Shown here piece by piece: positions 26,476 to 36,452 of a stretch of 40,367 nt of DNA. The DNA is taken from assembly GCF_001468085.1 (NCBI RefSeq), contig NZ_LNZB01000007.1, forward strand, positions 1 to 40,367, given 5' to 3'. This stretch comes from Legionella waltersii (GTDB taxonomy: Bacteria; Pseudomonadota; Gammaproteobacteria; Legionellales; Legionellaceae). Position numbers and translations under genes: made by a program. Under the pieces are notes generated by a model, which was not told where the DNA came from, searched no databases, and saw nothing but the letters and a program-made list of their open reading frames with translations. Numbering within the stretch: the stretch's first letter is position 1; each line of letters opens with the position of its first letter.

Positions 26476-27789
26476 ATGGTTTTCAACACAGCATTAAGTG
26501 GTATTCAAGCATCAACAAAGGACCTAGAGGTCATAGGAAACAATATTGCAAACTCGGCCACCGTCGGATTTAAAGGGTCGAGAGCGGAATTTGCTGACAT
26601 TTACTCCTACAGTGCTTATGGCACCGGAAGTAACTCAGTTGGTGGCGGTGTACAACTTTCCCGAGTCCATCAATCATTCTCAACCGGTACTTTAAATCCT
26701 ACAAACAACACGCTTGATTTGGCGGTAAACGGTAGCGGATTTTTTATTTTAAGTGATCAAGGTGCGATGGTCTATTCCAGGGCTGGACAGTTTAAATTAG
26801 ACAATCAGAACTACATTGTGAATGCAAGTGGTCAGCGATTAACAGGACTTCTCGCGGACAGCTCTGGGGTTATCACTGGAGCAAGCGGAGACCTTCAAAT
26901 CAATACCGCAAACATCACCCCAAGAGCCAGTAGCCTTGCAAATACGAGTGTTAACTTGAATTCTAAAACAACAGCACCAACAGCAAACTGGGCTGGTGGC
27001 GCAACCCCTGCAACGGATACTTATAATAATGTGAGCTCTTCAACCATCTATGACAGCTTAGGAAACTCACATGTGTTGAGTATGTTTTTCATACACGCAG
27101 ATTCCAGTGCCGTCTTGGGCGCACCTAACGCTGCATCTCCTCCTGGAACTCAAAACCAATGGTATGTTGCATTTCAAATTGATAATCAGGATGTGCCAGC
27201 CGTGGGGGCTGGAGGAAATACAGCCAATTTATACAGAGTAACTTTTGCTGGAGATGGTTCATTCACCGGAGCATTTGATACTGCTAACGCTGCTTTACCG
27301 AATGATCTAGTGCCCTTGGCCTATAACTTTGGAAATGGAGCTAATCCATTGGCTCTTAATATCGATTTATCGAACAGCACACAGTTTGGAAGCCCATTTG
27401 CAGTTCAAGCCAGTTTCAATGATGGTTATACAACCGGTGGTTTGGCTGGTTTAGATATCGATAAAAATGGCACCATACTTGGCCGTTATACCAATGGACA
27501 ATCTCTAGCAATGGGTCAAATACAATTAGCCAATTTTGCGGATCCCGAAAGCTTGCAGAACCTAGGAAATACCAGTTGGGCAGAAACGATATCTTCAGGA
27601 CAACCTCTTGTTAGCGGACCTGGTTCAGGGGGGCTAGGAATCATTAACTCCGGATATCTCGAAGAATCCAACGTCAACCTAACGAGTGAGTTGGTAAAAC
27701 TTATCGGTGCGCAGCGTAATTTCCAAGCGAATGCACAAACCATTCGGACCGGTGATGCGATTACACAAACGATTATTAATATTCGTTAG
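26476..27789 (+). CDS. flgE: flagellar hook protein FlgE
   Basis: Hook subunit of 437 residues. The N-terminus FNTALSGIQASTKDLEVIGN and GFKGSRAEFADIY, and the C-terminal LTSELVKLIGAQRNFQANAQ are the conserved axial motifs. Between them lies a variable domain rich in Ser, Thr, Gly and Asn. TAGGAGG precedes the ATG. The 55-bp gap after flgD is the largest between consecutive genes in this operon and contains a weak hairpin. Confidence 0.96.
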   Translation: MVFNTALSGIQASTKDLEVIGNNIANSATVGFKGSRAEFADIYSYSAYGTGSNSVGGGVQLSRVHQSFSTGTLNPTNNTLDLAVNGSGFFILSDQGAMVYSRAGQFKLDNQNYIVNASGQRLTGLLADSSGVITGASGDLQINTANITPRASSLANTSVNLNSKTTAPTANWAGGATPATDTYNNVSSSTIYDSLGNSHVLSMFFIHADSSAVLGAPNAASPPGTQNQWYVAFQIDNQDVPAVGAGGNTANLYRVTFAGDGSFTGAFDTANAALPNDLVPLAYNFGNGANPLALNIDLSNSTQFGSPFAVQASFNDGYTTGGLAGLDIDKNGTILGRYTNGQSLAMGQIQLANFADPESLQNLGNTSWAETISSGQPLVSGPGSGGLGIINSGYLEESNVNLTSELVKLIGAQRNFQANAQTIRTGDAITQTIINIR

Positions 27790-27799
27790 GAGGTAAGCC

Positions 27800-28549
27800 A
27801 TGGAGCCGATTTTATATAAGGCGATTATTGGTGGTAGGGCGGATTTTGATAGACAAGCCATGATTGCCAATAATTTGGCTAATGTGAACACACCAGGGTT
27901 TAAAGCGGATTTGTATCAGGCCCAAACCATGTATATGCCCGGACCCAATGGCATGAATGATTTGCAAACGCAGTCCATCATTATGCAAACTGCTAATGGT
28001 GTTGATACCTCGCCCGGTGAAATTATACCCACCGGGCGTGATTTAGACGTGGCAATTGATGGGGAAGGGTGGATGGCTGTTCAAAGCAGAGATGGACATG
28101 AGGCTTACACCCGAGGTGGAAGTTTGCGTTTGGATGTCAATGGTCAACTGATTACCGCATCCGGCAGGCCTGTATTGGGAGATGGAGGTCCTATCTCTAT
28201 TCCACCTGCTAAATCGATTGAAATTGGAGCTGATGGAACCATCACTGTTGTTCCTTTAGATGGTGACGTCAAAAGTCTGGCAATATTGGATCGAATAAAG
28301 TTAGTTAAATTAGACAAAACCAATGTGTTTAAAAATAATGAGGGTTTAATTGAATTAAAAAGTGGCGGAGGTGCAACTCCCGACTCCAATATCAGACTAT
28401 TAAGTGGAGCCATTGAAGGAAGTAACGTGAAGGCCATTGATCAGATGGTTGCGATGATCAGTGCTGGACGTGAGTTTGATGCGCACATGAAAATACTCTC
28501 TACTGTAGACGATAATGGACAAAAATTGGCACAGCTATTGCAGGACTAA
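27800..28549 (+). CDS. flgF: flagellar basal-body rod protein FlgF
   Basis: Rod subunit of 249 residues. N-terminal DRQAMIANNLANVNTPGFKA and C-terminal SNVKAIDQMVAMISAGREFD mark it. RDLDVAIDGEGWMAVQS is the internal motif shared with FlgG and FlgE. AGGAGG precedes the ATG. It lies 10 nt after flgE. Confidence 0.96.
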   Translation: MEPILYKAIIGGRADFDRQAMIANNLANVNTPGFKADLYQAQTMYMPGPNGMNDLQTQSIIMQTANGVDTSPGEIIPTGRDLDVAIDGEGWMAVQSRDGHEAYTRGGSLRLDVNGQLITASGRPVLGDGGPISIPPAKSIEIGADGTITVVPLDGDVKSLAILDRIKLVKLDKTNVFKNNEGLIELKSGGGATPDSNIRLLSGAIEGSNVKAIDQMVAMISAGREFDAHMKILSTVDDNGQKLAQLLQD

Positions 28550-28584
28550 GATCATAATAATAAGAATAATTGCAGGAGAAGGCC

Positions 28585-29370
28585 ATGGAACCAGCATTAT
28601 GGGTGAGTAAATCAGGTTTGGAAGCCCAGGATCAAAACATCGCCACTATCGCTAACAACCTCGCTAACGTGAATACAACAGGTTATAAAAAGGGACGAGC
28701 CATTTTTGAAGATTTGATCTATCAAAACCTACGACAAGCTGGGGCTCAATCATCGCAGAACTCGCAAATTCCAACTGGAATTAACATGGGAACAGGCGTG
28801 CATTTGGCCGCCACTGAAAAGCAATTTTCCCAAGGAAGCATTCAAAATACTCAAAATGCTTTAGACATGGCTATAGAAGGGCGTGGTTTCCTAACGGTGT
28901 TAATGCCTGATGGAACACAAGCCTATACCCGAGATGGTAGCTTTAAAACGGACAACACCGGGCAACTTGTAAACAGTAATGGGTATCCACTACAGCCTGG
29001 GATTACCATTCCCGCTCAAACCATTCGGGTGACCATTGGCAACGATGGAACAGTAAGTGCATTGGTTGCAGGTAGTAACGCACCAACTACGATTGGAAAT
29101 ATTCAGTTGACCGATTTTATCAATCCGGCTGGATTGCAGCCATTAGGTCAGAATTTATTCGTTGAAACTGCTGCAAGTGGCACTCCGGTTACTGACACAC
29201 CTGGAAACTCAGGGTTAGGCAGCATTTTACAAGGCTCTCTTGAAGCATCCAACGTCAATGTGGTTGAAGAATTGGTCAACATGATTCAAGCGCAGCGAAG
29301 TTATGAAATCACAGCAAAAAGCATACAAACTGTTGATAGCATGCTGCAATACTTAACACAAACTCTATAA
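28585..29370 (+). CDS. flgG: flagellar distal rod protein FlgG
   Basis: Distal rod subunit of 261 residues (E. coli 260). It starts MEPALWVSKSGLEAQDQNIA, with NNLANVNTTGYKKGRA, and ends EELVNMIQAQRSYEITAKSI followed by TVDSMLQYLTQTL. ATG 28585 has AGGAG 6 nt upstream; the TTG at 28570 would include that site and is rejected. Confidence 0.97.
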   Translation: MEPALWVSKSGLEAQDQNIATIANNLANVNTTGYKKGRAIFEDLIYQNLRQAGAQSSQNSQIPTGINMGTGVHLAATEKQFSQGSIQNTQNALDMAIEGRGFLTVLMPDGTQAYTRDGSFKTDNTGQLVNSNGYPLQPGITIPAQTIRVTIGNDGTVSALVAGSNAPTTIGNIQLTDFINPAGLQPLGQNLFVETAASGTPVTDTPGNSGLGSILQGSLEASNVNVVEELVNMIQAQRSYEITAKSIQTVDSMLQYLTQTL

Positions 29371-29383
29371 GTGAGTTAGCGCT

Positions 29384-30076
29384 ATGAATCGATTGAATTT
29401 GTTGTCAAGTATTATAGCTGCCACCTTTCTGGTTGGGTGTGAGGCAATTAATCCACCTGCACCAGGAAAAAATCCTGACTATGCCCCCACTTATCCTTCG
29501 AACCCTGATCCCAAGGAACTTCGTAGGGCAAGTGGGGCAATTTATGACGTTGAGACTGCTTTACCTTTATTTGAAACTCCAAGGGCACGCCATGCAGGTG
29601 ATATTCTGACCGTAGTATTGGTGGAAAAAACAGATGCACAACAAAATGCAACAACCACACAAAAGAAAAACGACACCGAAACAATCACCAATAAACTGTT
29701 CTTGGGTCGTCCAATTTCTTTAGGAAGTGGTTATAGCATGGACTTTGATCTGGATAACCAAAGACAATTCACTGGAGATGGAAGGTCTATTCAAAATAAC
29801 CGATTAGCTGGCAGTATTTCAGTCACCGTTACACGCGTCCTTGCTAATGGAAACATGCTTGTTCAAGGTGAAAAGTGGATACGAATTAATCAAGGAAGGG
29901 AGTTCGTGCAGCTTTCTGGAATCGTTAGACCACGAGATATTAAGCCTGACAATACGATAACTTCCGATAGAGTAGCTGATGCGCGTATTTCTTATGGTGG
30001 AACAGGACAAATTAACAATACCAACGCTCAGGGATGGCTGTCGAGGATATTATGGGGGCCGTTATTCCCAACCTAA
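29384..30076 (+). CDS. flgH: flagellar L-ring lipoprotein FlgH
   Basis: L-ring protein in the outer membrane, 230 residues. A lipoprotein signal peptide ends in the lipobox LVGC (Cys19). HAGDILTVVLVEKTDAQQNA and VRPRDIKPDNTITSDRVADA are the family motifs. It lies 13 nt after flgG and 36 nt before flgI. Confidence 0.96.
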   Translation: MNRLNLLSSIIAATFLVGCEAINPPAPGKNPDYAPTYPSNPDPKELRRASGAIYDVETALPLFETPRARHAGDILTVVLVEKTDAQQNATTTQKKNDTETITNKLFLGRPISLGSGYSMDFDLDNQRQFTGDGRSIQNNRLAGSISVTVTRVLANGNMLVQGEKWIRINQGREFVQLSGIVRPRDIKPDNTITSDRVADARISYGGTGQINNTNAQGWLSRILWGPLFPT

Positions 30077-30112
30077 TCTTGGGTTTGGTTTAGTGCAATA
30101 CAAGGAATTATC

Positions 30113-31216
30113 ATGCGACGAACGCTGGTAGTGTCAACTATATTAGGATTTATTCTTCTTAGCGCTCAGGGTTATTCAGAGCGCATTAAGGACATTGCAA
30201 CGCTAGCAGGGGTTCGAACTAACCAACTCATAGGTTACGGATTGGTGGTGGGTTTAAACGGAACTGGAGACAAAGCTGGAACACGATTTACGGAAGACAG
30301 CTTTGCCAATATGCTTGTTCAACTCGGAATTAATATACCAGCCGGTACCAAATTAAACTCTAAAAACGTAGCCGCTGTAATGGTGACCGCCAATTTGTCG
30401 AGCTTTATGAAAAAAGGCCAAACCATGGACGTGAATATTTCATCCATTGGTGACTCTAAGAGTTTGTTGGGTGGAACTTTGTTACTGACTCCTCTCAAGG
30501 GAGCTGATGGGCGCGTTTATGCAATGGCTCAGGGAAACCTGGTGGTCTCTGGTGTCAGTGCTTCAGGAAGCGATGGTTCCAGTGTGACGGTGAATGTTCC
30601 TAGTGGAGGACGAATTCCTAATGGAGCCACCGTTGAAGCAGACATACCTAATCCATTTTATTTTTCAAAATCATTAACCTATAACCTATCTAACCCAGAT
30701 TTTACGACTGCAAAACGAATGTGTGATGCCATTAATGAATTAATGGGGCCTGGAACAGCCAAGGCTGTTGACGCTGGTTCAGTGGTTGTTACAGCGCCAA
30801 AACAATTGTCACAACGGGTTGATTATGTTTCGGTTCTTGAGAATATTGAGTTCCAGCCTGGAGAGCCTAAGGCCAAGATTATCGTTAATGCTCGTACGGG
30901 TACAATCGTGATTTCAATGAATGTGATTGTCAAATCAGCAGCCGTATCTCATGGTAATTTGGTGGTGAGCATCACCGAAACACCAGTGATTAGCCAACCG
31001 AATGCGTTTGCTGGAGGTAGAACAGTCTCAACAGAACAATCCCAAGTGAGTATTCAACAGAAAAATAATCATGCGTTTGTATTGCCTAAGGGCGTTACCT
31101 TAAAGGACATTGTTCGAGGAATTAACTCTGTAGGAGCTACACCTGCGGACGTTATAGCTATACTTGAAGCATTACAGGAAGCGGGGGCATTAAGTGCTAC
31201 AATCATAGTGATATAA
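30113..31216 (+). CDS. flgI: flagellar P-ring protein FlgI
   Basis: Periplasmic P-ring subunit, 367 residues, with a Sec signal peptide (about 22 residues, ending in the AQGYS region). [30 protein letters not shown] and the C-terminal [20 protein letters not shown] are diagnostic. Its stop is only 10 nt before the chosen flgJ ATG. Confidence 0.97.
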   Translation: MRRTLVVSTILGFILLSAQGYSERIKDIATLAGVRTNQLIGYGLVVGLNGTGDKAGTRFTEDSFANMLVQLGINIPAGTKLNSKNVAAVMVTANLSSFMKKGQTMDVNISSIGDSKSLLGGTLLLTPLKGADGRVYAMAQGNLVVSGVSASGSDGSSVTVNVPSGGRIPNGATVEADIPNPFYFSKSLTYNLSNPDFTTAKRMCDAINELMGPGTAKAVDAGSVVVTAPKQLSQRVDYVSVLENIEFQPGEPKAKIIVNARTGTIVISMNVIVKSAAVSHGNLVVSITETPVISQPNAFAGGRTVSTEQSQVSIQQKNNHAFVLPKGVTLKDIVRGINSVGATPADVIAILEALQEAGALSATIIVI

Positions 31217-31226
31217 GGTGAATAGA

Positions 31227-32105
31227 ATGAGCGTGCAAGGGATTGCTACAAGTGATTTTCAAGCGTTAAATGAACTAAAAGTTCAGGCTAAGGAAAATGC
31301 CAAAGAGGCTTTGCCCGATGTTGCCAAACAGTTTGAAGGGATATTTTTGCAGTCCATGCTAAAAAGCATGCGTCAGAGTCAACACTTTCTGGATGAGTCT
31401 AGTCCATTTAGTGGAAAAAATCAGGAAACGTTTCAAGACATGCTTGATGCCCAGTACGTGAGTAACATCGCTGATTCAAGAGGTGTAGGCTTAGCTGAAA
31501 TGCTGGCAAAACAATTGGAAAGAACAGTAGACCCCAATCAAGCCACTCATGATGCTCAAGCACCAACAGAATTGAAAAATAAACAACTCATGCCTACAAA
31601 TCCAAATACTGCGGGAATTGATGGATTTGTTAAATCAGTTTGGTCAATGGCAAAGCAAGCGGCTTCAGTGATTGGTTTAGATCCTAAGCTGTTGGTTGCT
31701 CAAGCAGCCTTAGAAACTGGTTGGGGTAAATACGTAGCAAAAGATACTGATGGTTCAACGAGTAATAATTTATTTAACATTAAAACAGGCTCAAATACCG
31801 AATTTGAATCGGTCAAAATTAAAACAACTGAATACATTGCCGATACACCTATTAAGGTGAATGCTTCTTTCAGGAAATATCCTTCAGTGGAGCAGAGTTT
31901 TAAGGATTATATTTCACTAATTAAAGGAAATGAGAGGTATCAAACCGCTTTAGCGAATTCAGCAAATCCTGAACGTTATATCCAGGAGCTCAATAAAGCA
32001 GGTTATGCGACCGATCCGAATTACAGCAGTAAGATTCTGTCGATTTATCATGATGAGGATTTGAATCAAGCAATTAAACGTTGTGAATTGTCAGAGCCAT
32101 CATGA
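31227..32105 (+). CDS. flgJ: flagellar rod cap and peptidoglycan hydrolase FlgJ
   Basis: A 292-residue two-domain protein. The N-terminal rod-cap domain has QFEGIFLQSMLKSMRQS; the C-terminal GH73 glucosaminidase domain (about 135-290) has LLVAQAALETGWGKY with the catalytic glutamate, NNLFNIKTG and FRKYPSVEQSFKDYISL. It opens a hole in peptidoglycan for the rod. ATG 31227 has AAGG 8 nt upstream; the GTG at 31218 overlaps this site. Confidence 0.95.
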   Translation: MSVQGIATSDFQALNELKVQAKENAKEALPDVAKQFEGIFLQSMLKSMRQSQHFLDESSPFSGKNQETFQDMLDAQYVSNIADSRGVGLAEMLAKQLERTVDPNQATHDAQAPTELKNKQLMPTNPNTAGIDGFVKSVWSMAKQAASVIGLDPKLLVAQAALETGWGKYVAKDTDGSTSNNLFNIKTGSNTEFESVKIKTTEYIADTPIKVNASFRKYPSVEQSFKDYISLIKGNERYQTALANSANPERYIQELNKAGYATDPNYSSKILSIYHDEDLNQAIKRCELSEPS

Positions 32106-32132
32106 TAGGGTGAGCATAGGGAGCAAACGGTT

Positions 32133-34082
32133 ATGTCCATATTAAATATTGCTTATTCCGGTTTGAGTGCATTTCAGCGTGCATTGGATGTTACTGGTAA
32201 TAATATTGTAAATAGCAGAACACAAGGCTTTACCAGGCAATCTATTCAATTTGCCCCTACGACTCCTAACAGCTTTATCGGTTCATACATTGGTTCTGGG
32301 GTTACTGTATCTTCTATTTATCGAAATACTGATCAATTTGCTAATGCACAGGTTAGAGGCACTTTAAGTTATCGAACACAATTTGAGGCGTTTTACAATC
32401 AAGCATCGCAAATTGACAAGTTGTTATCGCAAGATGGTTCTAGTATTTCTACCTCATTACAGACTTTTTTTAGCTCACTTGGGCAACTTAACGATGCGCC
32501 AGACAATATTGCATCAAGAGGGATAGTCATTAAACAGAGCCAATCTTTAATACAACAATTTAATTCATTGCAAACCAGATTGGATCAGTATCAACAAAAT
32601 TCTACTACGCAAATTAGATCAGCAGTGCAAGACATCAATCGCATTACCAAACAGATTGCCGAAGTCAACGTGCAATTATTGGGTAATCAAAATGCACCCG
32701 AACTACAAGATCAACGTGATGATTTACTCAAGCAATTATCGCAATACAGTGATTTAAGTATCACAGAACAGGGCGATGGAACCATTACCGTTGGTTTATC
32801 CAGTGGAGATATGCTGGTTTCAGGAGCGGATCAACGTGATATGGTTGTGGGTACTAATAGCGATAATATTACTGGTACTAAAGTTTACTTAAGTAACGGT
32901 TCTGCAGGTAGAGTAGATGTAACTGGCCGATTGCAATCTGGAATGTTGGGTGGGCTGATGGATTATGAGAAAAACGTCATTGGGCAAGCTAGTCAACTGA
33001 TTGGTCAGATGGCTATTGGACTTTCACAAACGTTTAATGCCCAACACAAATTAGGCATGGATATGAATAACCAAATTGGTAAAGATTTCTTTACTGATTT
33101 TAATTCACAAGCATTAATGCTTAATCGTGCTACTGCATCCACAAACAATACGGGAACCGGAGTACTTTCAGTTAATATATCGGATGTTTCACAGACCAAG
33201 TTAAGTGATTATGAGTTGGTTGTTACCAATGCAGCAACCAATCAAATCCGCGTCATTCGTAAATCAGATGGTACATCCACCACCTTAAACTGGACTAACA
33301 CTCCACCTGCACCACCAGCAGGACAAATCGTGCTTGATGGAATGACCATCTCTGTTGATGATGTAGGAAATTTAGCCGACAACGATAGCTTTACGCTTAC
33401 TCCTACACGAGGAGCTGCCAAAGACTTAAGCCTACAAATTTCTGATCCTAAAGAAATTGCAATGGCTTCACCGGTAAAAACAAGCGCATCATTAAGTAAT
33501 ACGGGCCAAGGGCAAATTAAGCTAGGGCCTATTGTGAATACAAACGTGGTTAATAAACAATTTAGAATCGATTTTATTTCTGATACCCAATATAACCTCG
33601 TGAATGTCACAGATAGCGTGACTACAGGACCTTTTGCTTTCGTACCTAATGCCGATAATACGGTTCAGATACCCAATGGAGTTACCCCATCCTATTCCGT
33701 TGTGCTGTCTGGAATTCCTAAATCTGGAGACCAGTTTACTGCTGCTTATAATACGGGTGGATTTGGTGATAATGGAAATGGCCTAAATCTGAGCAACATT
33801 CAGCAAAGCAAGATATTTTCTGGTGGAAGCCAAACGCTATTTGATAATTACGCTGGTTTATTGTCTGAAATTGGTACTCGCACTAGTCAAGCTAAAACTA
33901 GTTTCGAATCTGCCGATGTATTACATCAACAAGCTCTGGATTTATGGGAAAAGAAAAGCGGTGTGAACGTTGATGAGGAAGGCATTAATTTATTGAAGTT
34001 TAAACAAGCTTATGAAGCCACTGGTAAATTATTGGAAATTTCTAACCAGATGATGAGTATGTTATTTGATATTATGAGGTGA
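32133..34082 (+). CDS. flgK: flagellar hook-associated protein 1 FlgK
   Basis: First hook-filament junction protein, 649 residues (E. coli 547). N-terminal LNIAYSGLSAFQRALDVTGN and GFTRQSIQF, and C-terminal VNVDEEGINLLKFKQAYEAT are conserved. The extra length lies in the variable central domain (about 330-530), which contains beta-rich repeats. It is 27 nt after flgJ; no sigma-28 promoter was seen in between, so it is probably read from the flgB promoter. Confidence 0.96.
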   Translation: MSILNIAYSGLSAFQRALDVTGNNIVNSRTQGFTRQSIQFAPTTPNSFIGSYIGSGVTVSSIYRNTDQFANAQVRGTLSYRTQFEAFYNQASQIDKLLSQDGSSISTSLQTFFSSLGQLNDAPDNIASRGIVIKQSQSLIQQFNSLQTRLDQYQQNSTTQIRSAVQDINRITKQIAEVNVQLLGNQNAPELQDQRDDLLKQLSQYSDLSITEQGDGTITVGLSSGDMLVSGADQRDMVVGTNSDNITGTKVYLSNGSAGRVDVTGRLQSGMLGGLMDYEKNVIGQASQLIGQMAIGLSQTFNAQHKLGMDMNNQIGKDFFTDFNSQALMLNRATASTNNTGTGVLSVNISDVSQTKLSDYELVVTNAATNQIRVIRKSDGTSTTLNWTNTPPAPPAGQIVLDGMTISVDDVGNLADNDSFTLTPTRGAAKDLSLQISDPKEIAMASPVKTSASLSNTGQGQIKLGPIVNTNVVNKQFRIDFISDTQYNLVNVTDSVTTGPFAFVPNADNTVQIPNGVTPSYSVVLSGIPKSGDQFTAAYNTGGFGDNGNGLNLSNIQQSKIFSGGSQTLFDNYAGLLSEIGTRTSQAKTSFESADVLHQQALDLWEKKSGVNVDEEGINLLKFKQAYEATGKLLEISNQMMSMLFDIMR

Positions 34083-34085
34083 TGA

Positions 34086-35318
34086 ATGCGTATTTCAACC
34101 AACCAGATATATCAGCGTGCTTTATCGCATTTAATGAACCAAGAACAGCGATTGGCTAGTTTACAGCAACAGTTGTCCAGCGGAATCCGTGTACAAACTC
34201 CTTCGGATGATCCTCTTGCTTCAGCACAAATTGAATTAATTCAACAACGAGTCAATTTAACTGAAATATTGCAAAAAAATCGTCAAACGACTCAAAGTGC
34301 TTTGCAGTTGGAGGAGGGGACGATTGGAAATGCAACAGATACTTTGATGCGTTTACGAGAGCTTCAGTTACAAGCTGGAAATCCTAGCTTATCTGAAGAT
34401 GCAAGGAAAGCGATTGGTATCGAAGCGAACACTATCTTAAATGAAATGGTTAATTTCGCAAACACTAAAGACAGCAATGGAAGCTACATGTTTAGTGGTG
34501 CTATGACTACTACTCAGCCAGTCATTTTGAATGGTGCGGGCCAATACGTTTATAATGGGGATAGTACGATACGATATCAGAATGTTACCCAAAGTTTACA
34601 GGTGGCCACGAACGATACTGGTGATAATCTCTTCATGCGTATACCCAATGGCAATGGTACTTTCACTGTCAAACAAACGGCCACAACTAATACAGGAACT
34701 GCTTCAGTGAGTGCAGGAACGGCCGTCAGTGGTGGTTTCACTCCAGACACGTACACCATGAGTTTTGCATTAAATACCCAAGGCAATTTAGTGGTTATGG
34801 TGAGTGGCGTGGCGAGTGGTAATGTGATCCCTCCAACAGGACTTCCTGACGACGCTCCTTTGTATCAAGATGGTGGAACTGTAAGTTTCAATGGCGCACA
34901 AGTGGTTGTAACTGGAGCTCCTAACGCAGGAGATGCATTTACTATAAGCCCTGCATCGAATGAGTCCATTTTTTCCACCATACAACGAGTTGTCGCTAAT
35001 TTAAATCAACCATTCTCGACCTCCACACAAAAAGCAGCTATCCAGACAGAAAACAATCAACTATTAACACAAATAGACAGCGCTCTTGGACGCTTGGTGG
35101 ATGTTCGCTCTGATCTTGGGGCTCGTCTGAATCAGTTGGATTTAGCGGATGAGTCAAACAATGATTATTTAGAGATAAGTCAAATTACTTTAAAACAACT
35201 ACGCGAAATCAATCCTACTCAAGTCGCAACGGAAGTGAATATGCAATTAATCAATTTACAAGCTGCACAAATGAGTTTTGCGCGAATACAGGGATTGTCG
35301 TTGTTTAACTACATCTAA
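34086..35318 (+). CDS. flgL: flagellar hook-associated protein 3 FlgL
   Basis: Second junction protein, 410 residues, longer than E. coli FlgL (317). N-terminal MRISTNQIYQRALSHLMNQE with SGIRVQTPSDDPLA, and C-terminal NMQLINLQAAQMSFARIQGL are the flagellin-like helices. The extra sequence is a Gly/Thr/Val-rich beta region at about 190-300. It begins 3 nt after flgK and ends the operon, followed by a REP-like palindrome. Confidence 0.95.
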   Translation: MRISTNQIYQRALSHLMNQEQRLASLQQQLSSGIRVQTPSDDPLASAQIELIQQRVNLTEILQKNRQTTQSALQLEEGTIGNATDTLMRLRELQLQAGNPSLSEDARKAIGIEANTILNEMVNFANTKDSNGSYMFSGAMTTTQPVILNGAGQYVYNGDSTIRYQNVTQSLQVATNDTGDNLFMRIPNGNGTFTVKQTATTNTGTASVSAGTAVSGGFTPDTYTMSFALNTQGNLVVMVSGVASGNVIPPTGLPDDAPLYQDGGTVSFNGAQVVVTGAPNAGDAFTISPASNESIFSTIQRVVANLNQPFSTSTQKAAIQTENNQLLTQIDSALGRLVDVRSDLGARLNQLDLADESNNDYLEISQITLKQLREINPTQVATEVNMQLINLQAAQMSFARIQGLSLFNYI

Positions 35319-35370
35319 ATCCATGACATTAACCAGGGGAAGGACCCCACGGGGCCCAATATCAATCTTA

Positions 35371-35438
35371 TCCGCTCCCTTACGGTTGCGGCTCGGTTAG
35401 CACTATACTAATCCGAGCCGCGACCGTAAGGGAGCGGA
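35371..35438. repeat. REP-like palindrome, CCGTAAGGG variant
   Basis: Two 26-bp arms (35371-35396 and 35413-35438) are inverted copies with one mismatch and a 16-nt loop. It lies about 50 bp after flgL and could stabilise the flg mRNA end or attenuate transcription. It shares its layout with the arms at 104-127, 8399-8422 and 19490-19586. The motif GGGGAAGGACCCC occurs just upstream (35336-35348). Confidence 0.92.
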
Positions 35439-35514
35439 AAGATGAGGAAACATTGATAGGTAAGCTCTCCTAGCTGTGCTAAAATACCTGCTTTTAATTC
35501 AAATCATACTCCCT

Positions 35515-36369
35515 ATGGACACTTCGATATCAAAGAATACCCTTGAGCAAGCGAATGACTCAGCATTAGGCAAAACAGTTATTTATGATCAAGACTATAA
35601 TCCTAGCCTTCTGTTTCCAATTTCAAGGTCAGGTAAAAGACAGGAAATTGGAATCGATCCTCAGAACATTCCTTTTTATGGCTTAGACTACTGGAATCAT
35701 TACGAGGTTTCCTGGTTGAATTCCAAGGGTAAACCTGAAGTAGCCATAGCTGAAATTGCGTATGATTGCAGCTCTCCAAATATAGTTGAGTCCAAATCCC
35801 TAAAGCTTTATTTTAATTCGTTCAATAACTCTCGATTTGCTTCAGCTTCTGAAGTCAAAGCCATAGTACAACAAGATTTAGAAAAGGCCATTGCATCAGC
35901 GGTGAGTGTTAAGCTATTGATGTTGGATAATTCCTCCACTGCTCATCTAGACAAGAATTTTAAGGGAGAGTGTATAGATGAACTTGATATTGAGTGTTCA
36001 ATTTACACTGTACATCCTGAGTTCCTAAGTGTTGGAACTGAATTAGTAGAAGAAACGTTGTATTCCAATTTACTCAAATCAAATTGTTTAGTGACCAATC
36101 AACCTGATTGGGGTTCGGTACAAATTCAGTACAAAGGCAATCAAATTAATCGTGAAGGCTTACTGAAGTATTTAGTATCCTTCCGTAACCACAATGAATT
36201 TCATGAACAGTGCATTGAGCGCATTTATGTAGACATTATGCGTTATTGCAAGCCTGTTGAATTAACGGTATATGGGAGATACACAAGACGCGGTGGTTTG
36301 GATATTAACCCATATCGTTCATCGAAATCAGTAGGTTTGAAAGGGATAAACCTTCGCTTAGTTCGGCAA
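35515..36369 (+). CDS. queF: NADPH-dependent 7-cyano-7-deazaguanine reductase (preQ0 reductase), long form
   Basis: Reduces preQ0 to preQ1 in queuosine tRNA modification. From ATG 35515 the protein has 284-285 residues, matching the two-domain E. coli type (282). The substrate-binding ESKSLKLYFNSFN motif lies in the N-terminal half and the catalytic Cys191 and Asp198 are in CLVTNQPDWGS. An upstream GTG at 35476 would add 13 residues unlike the family. The Shine-Dalgarno match before 35515 is weak. I saw no preQ1 riboswitch fold in the short upstream gap. The stop codon follows directly at 36370-36372. Confidence 0.94.
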
Positions 36370-36410
36370 TGATGTGTATCGCCAATGAAGAAGTGTTATC
36401 GCTCCTAATC

Positions 36411-36442
36411 ATCCCTCAGTCCTAATAGGTAGACTGAGGGAT
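36411..36442. terminator. strong hairpin between convergent queF and aceA
   Basis: ATCCCTCAGTC (36411-36421) and GACTGAGGGAT (36432-36442) form a perfect 11-bp stem with a 10-nt loop. It sits 38 nt after queF and 10 nt from the aceA end. No T-run is present on either side, but position and symmetry suggest it ends or protects both transcripts. Confidence 0.6.
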
Positions 36443-36452
36443 GTATAAACAA

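Noticed and set aside
35440..35514. preQ1 riboswitch upstream of queF
   Set aside because: The short gap is occupied by the palindrome end and a likely promoter; no C-rich loop and A-rich tail arrangement typical of preQ1 aptamers was found.
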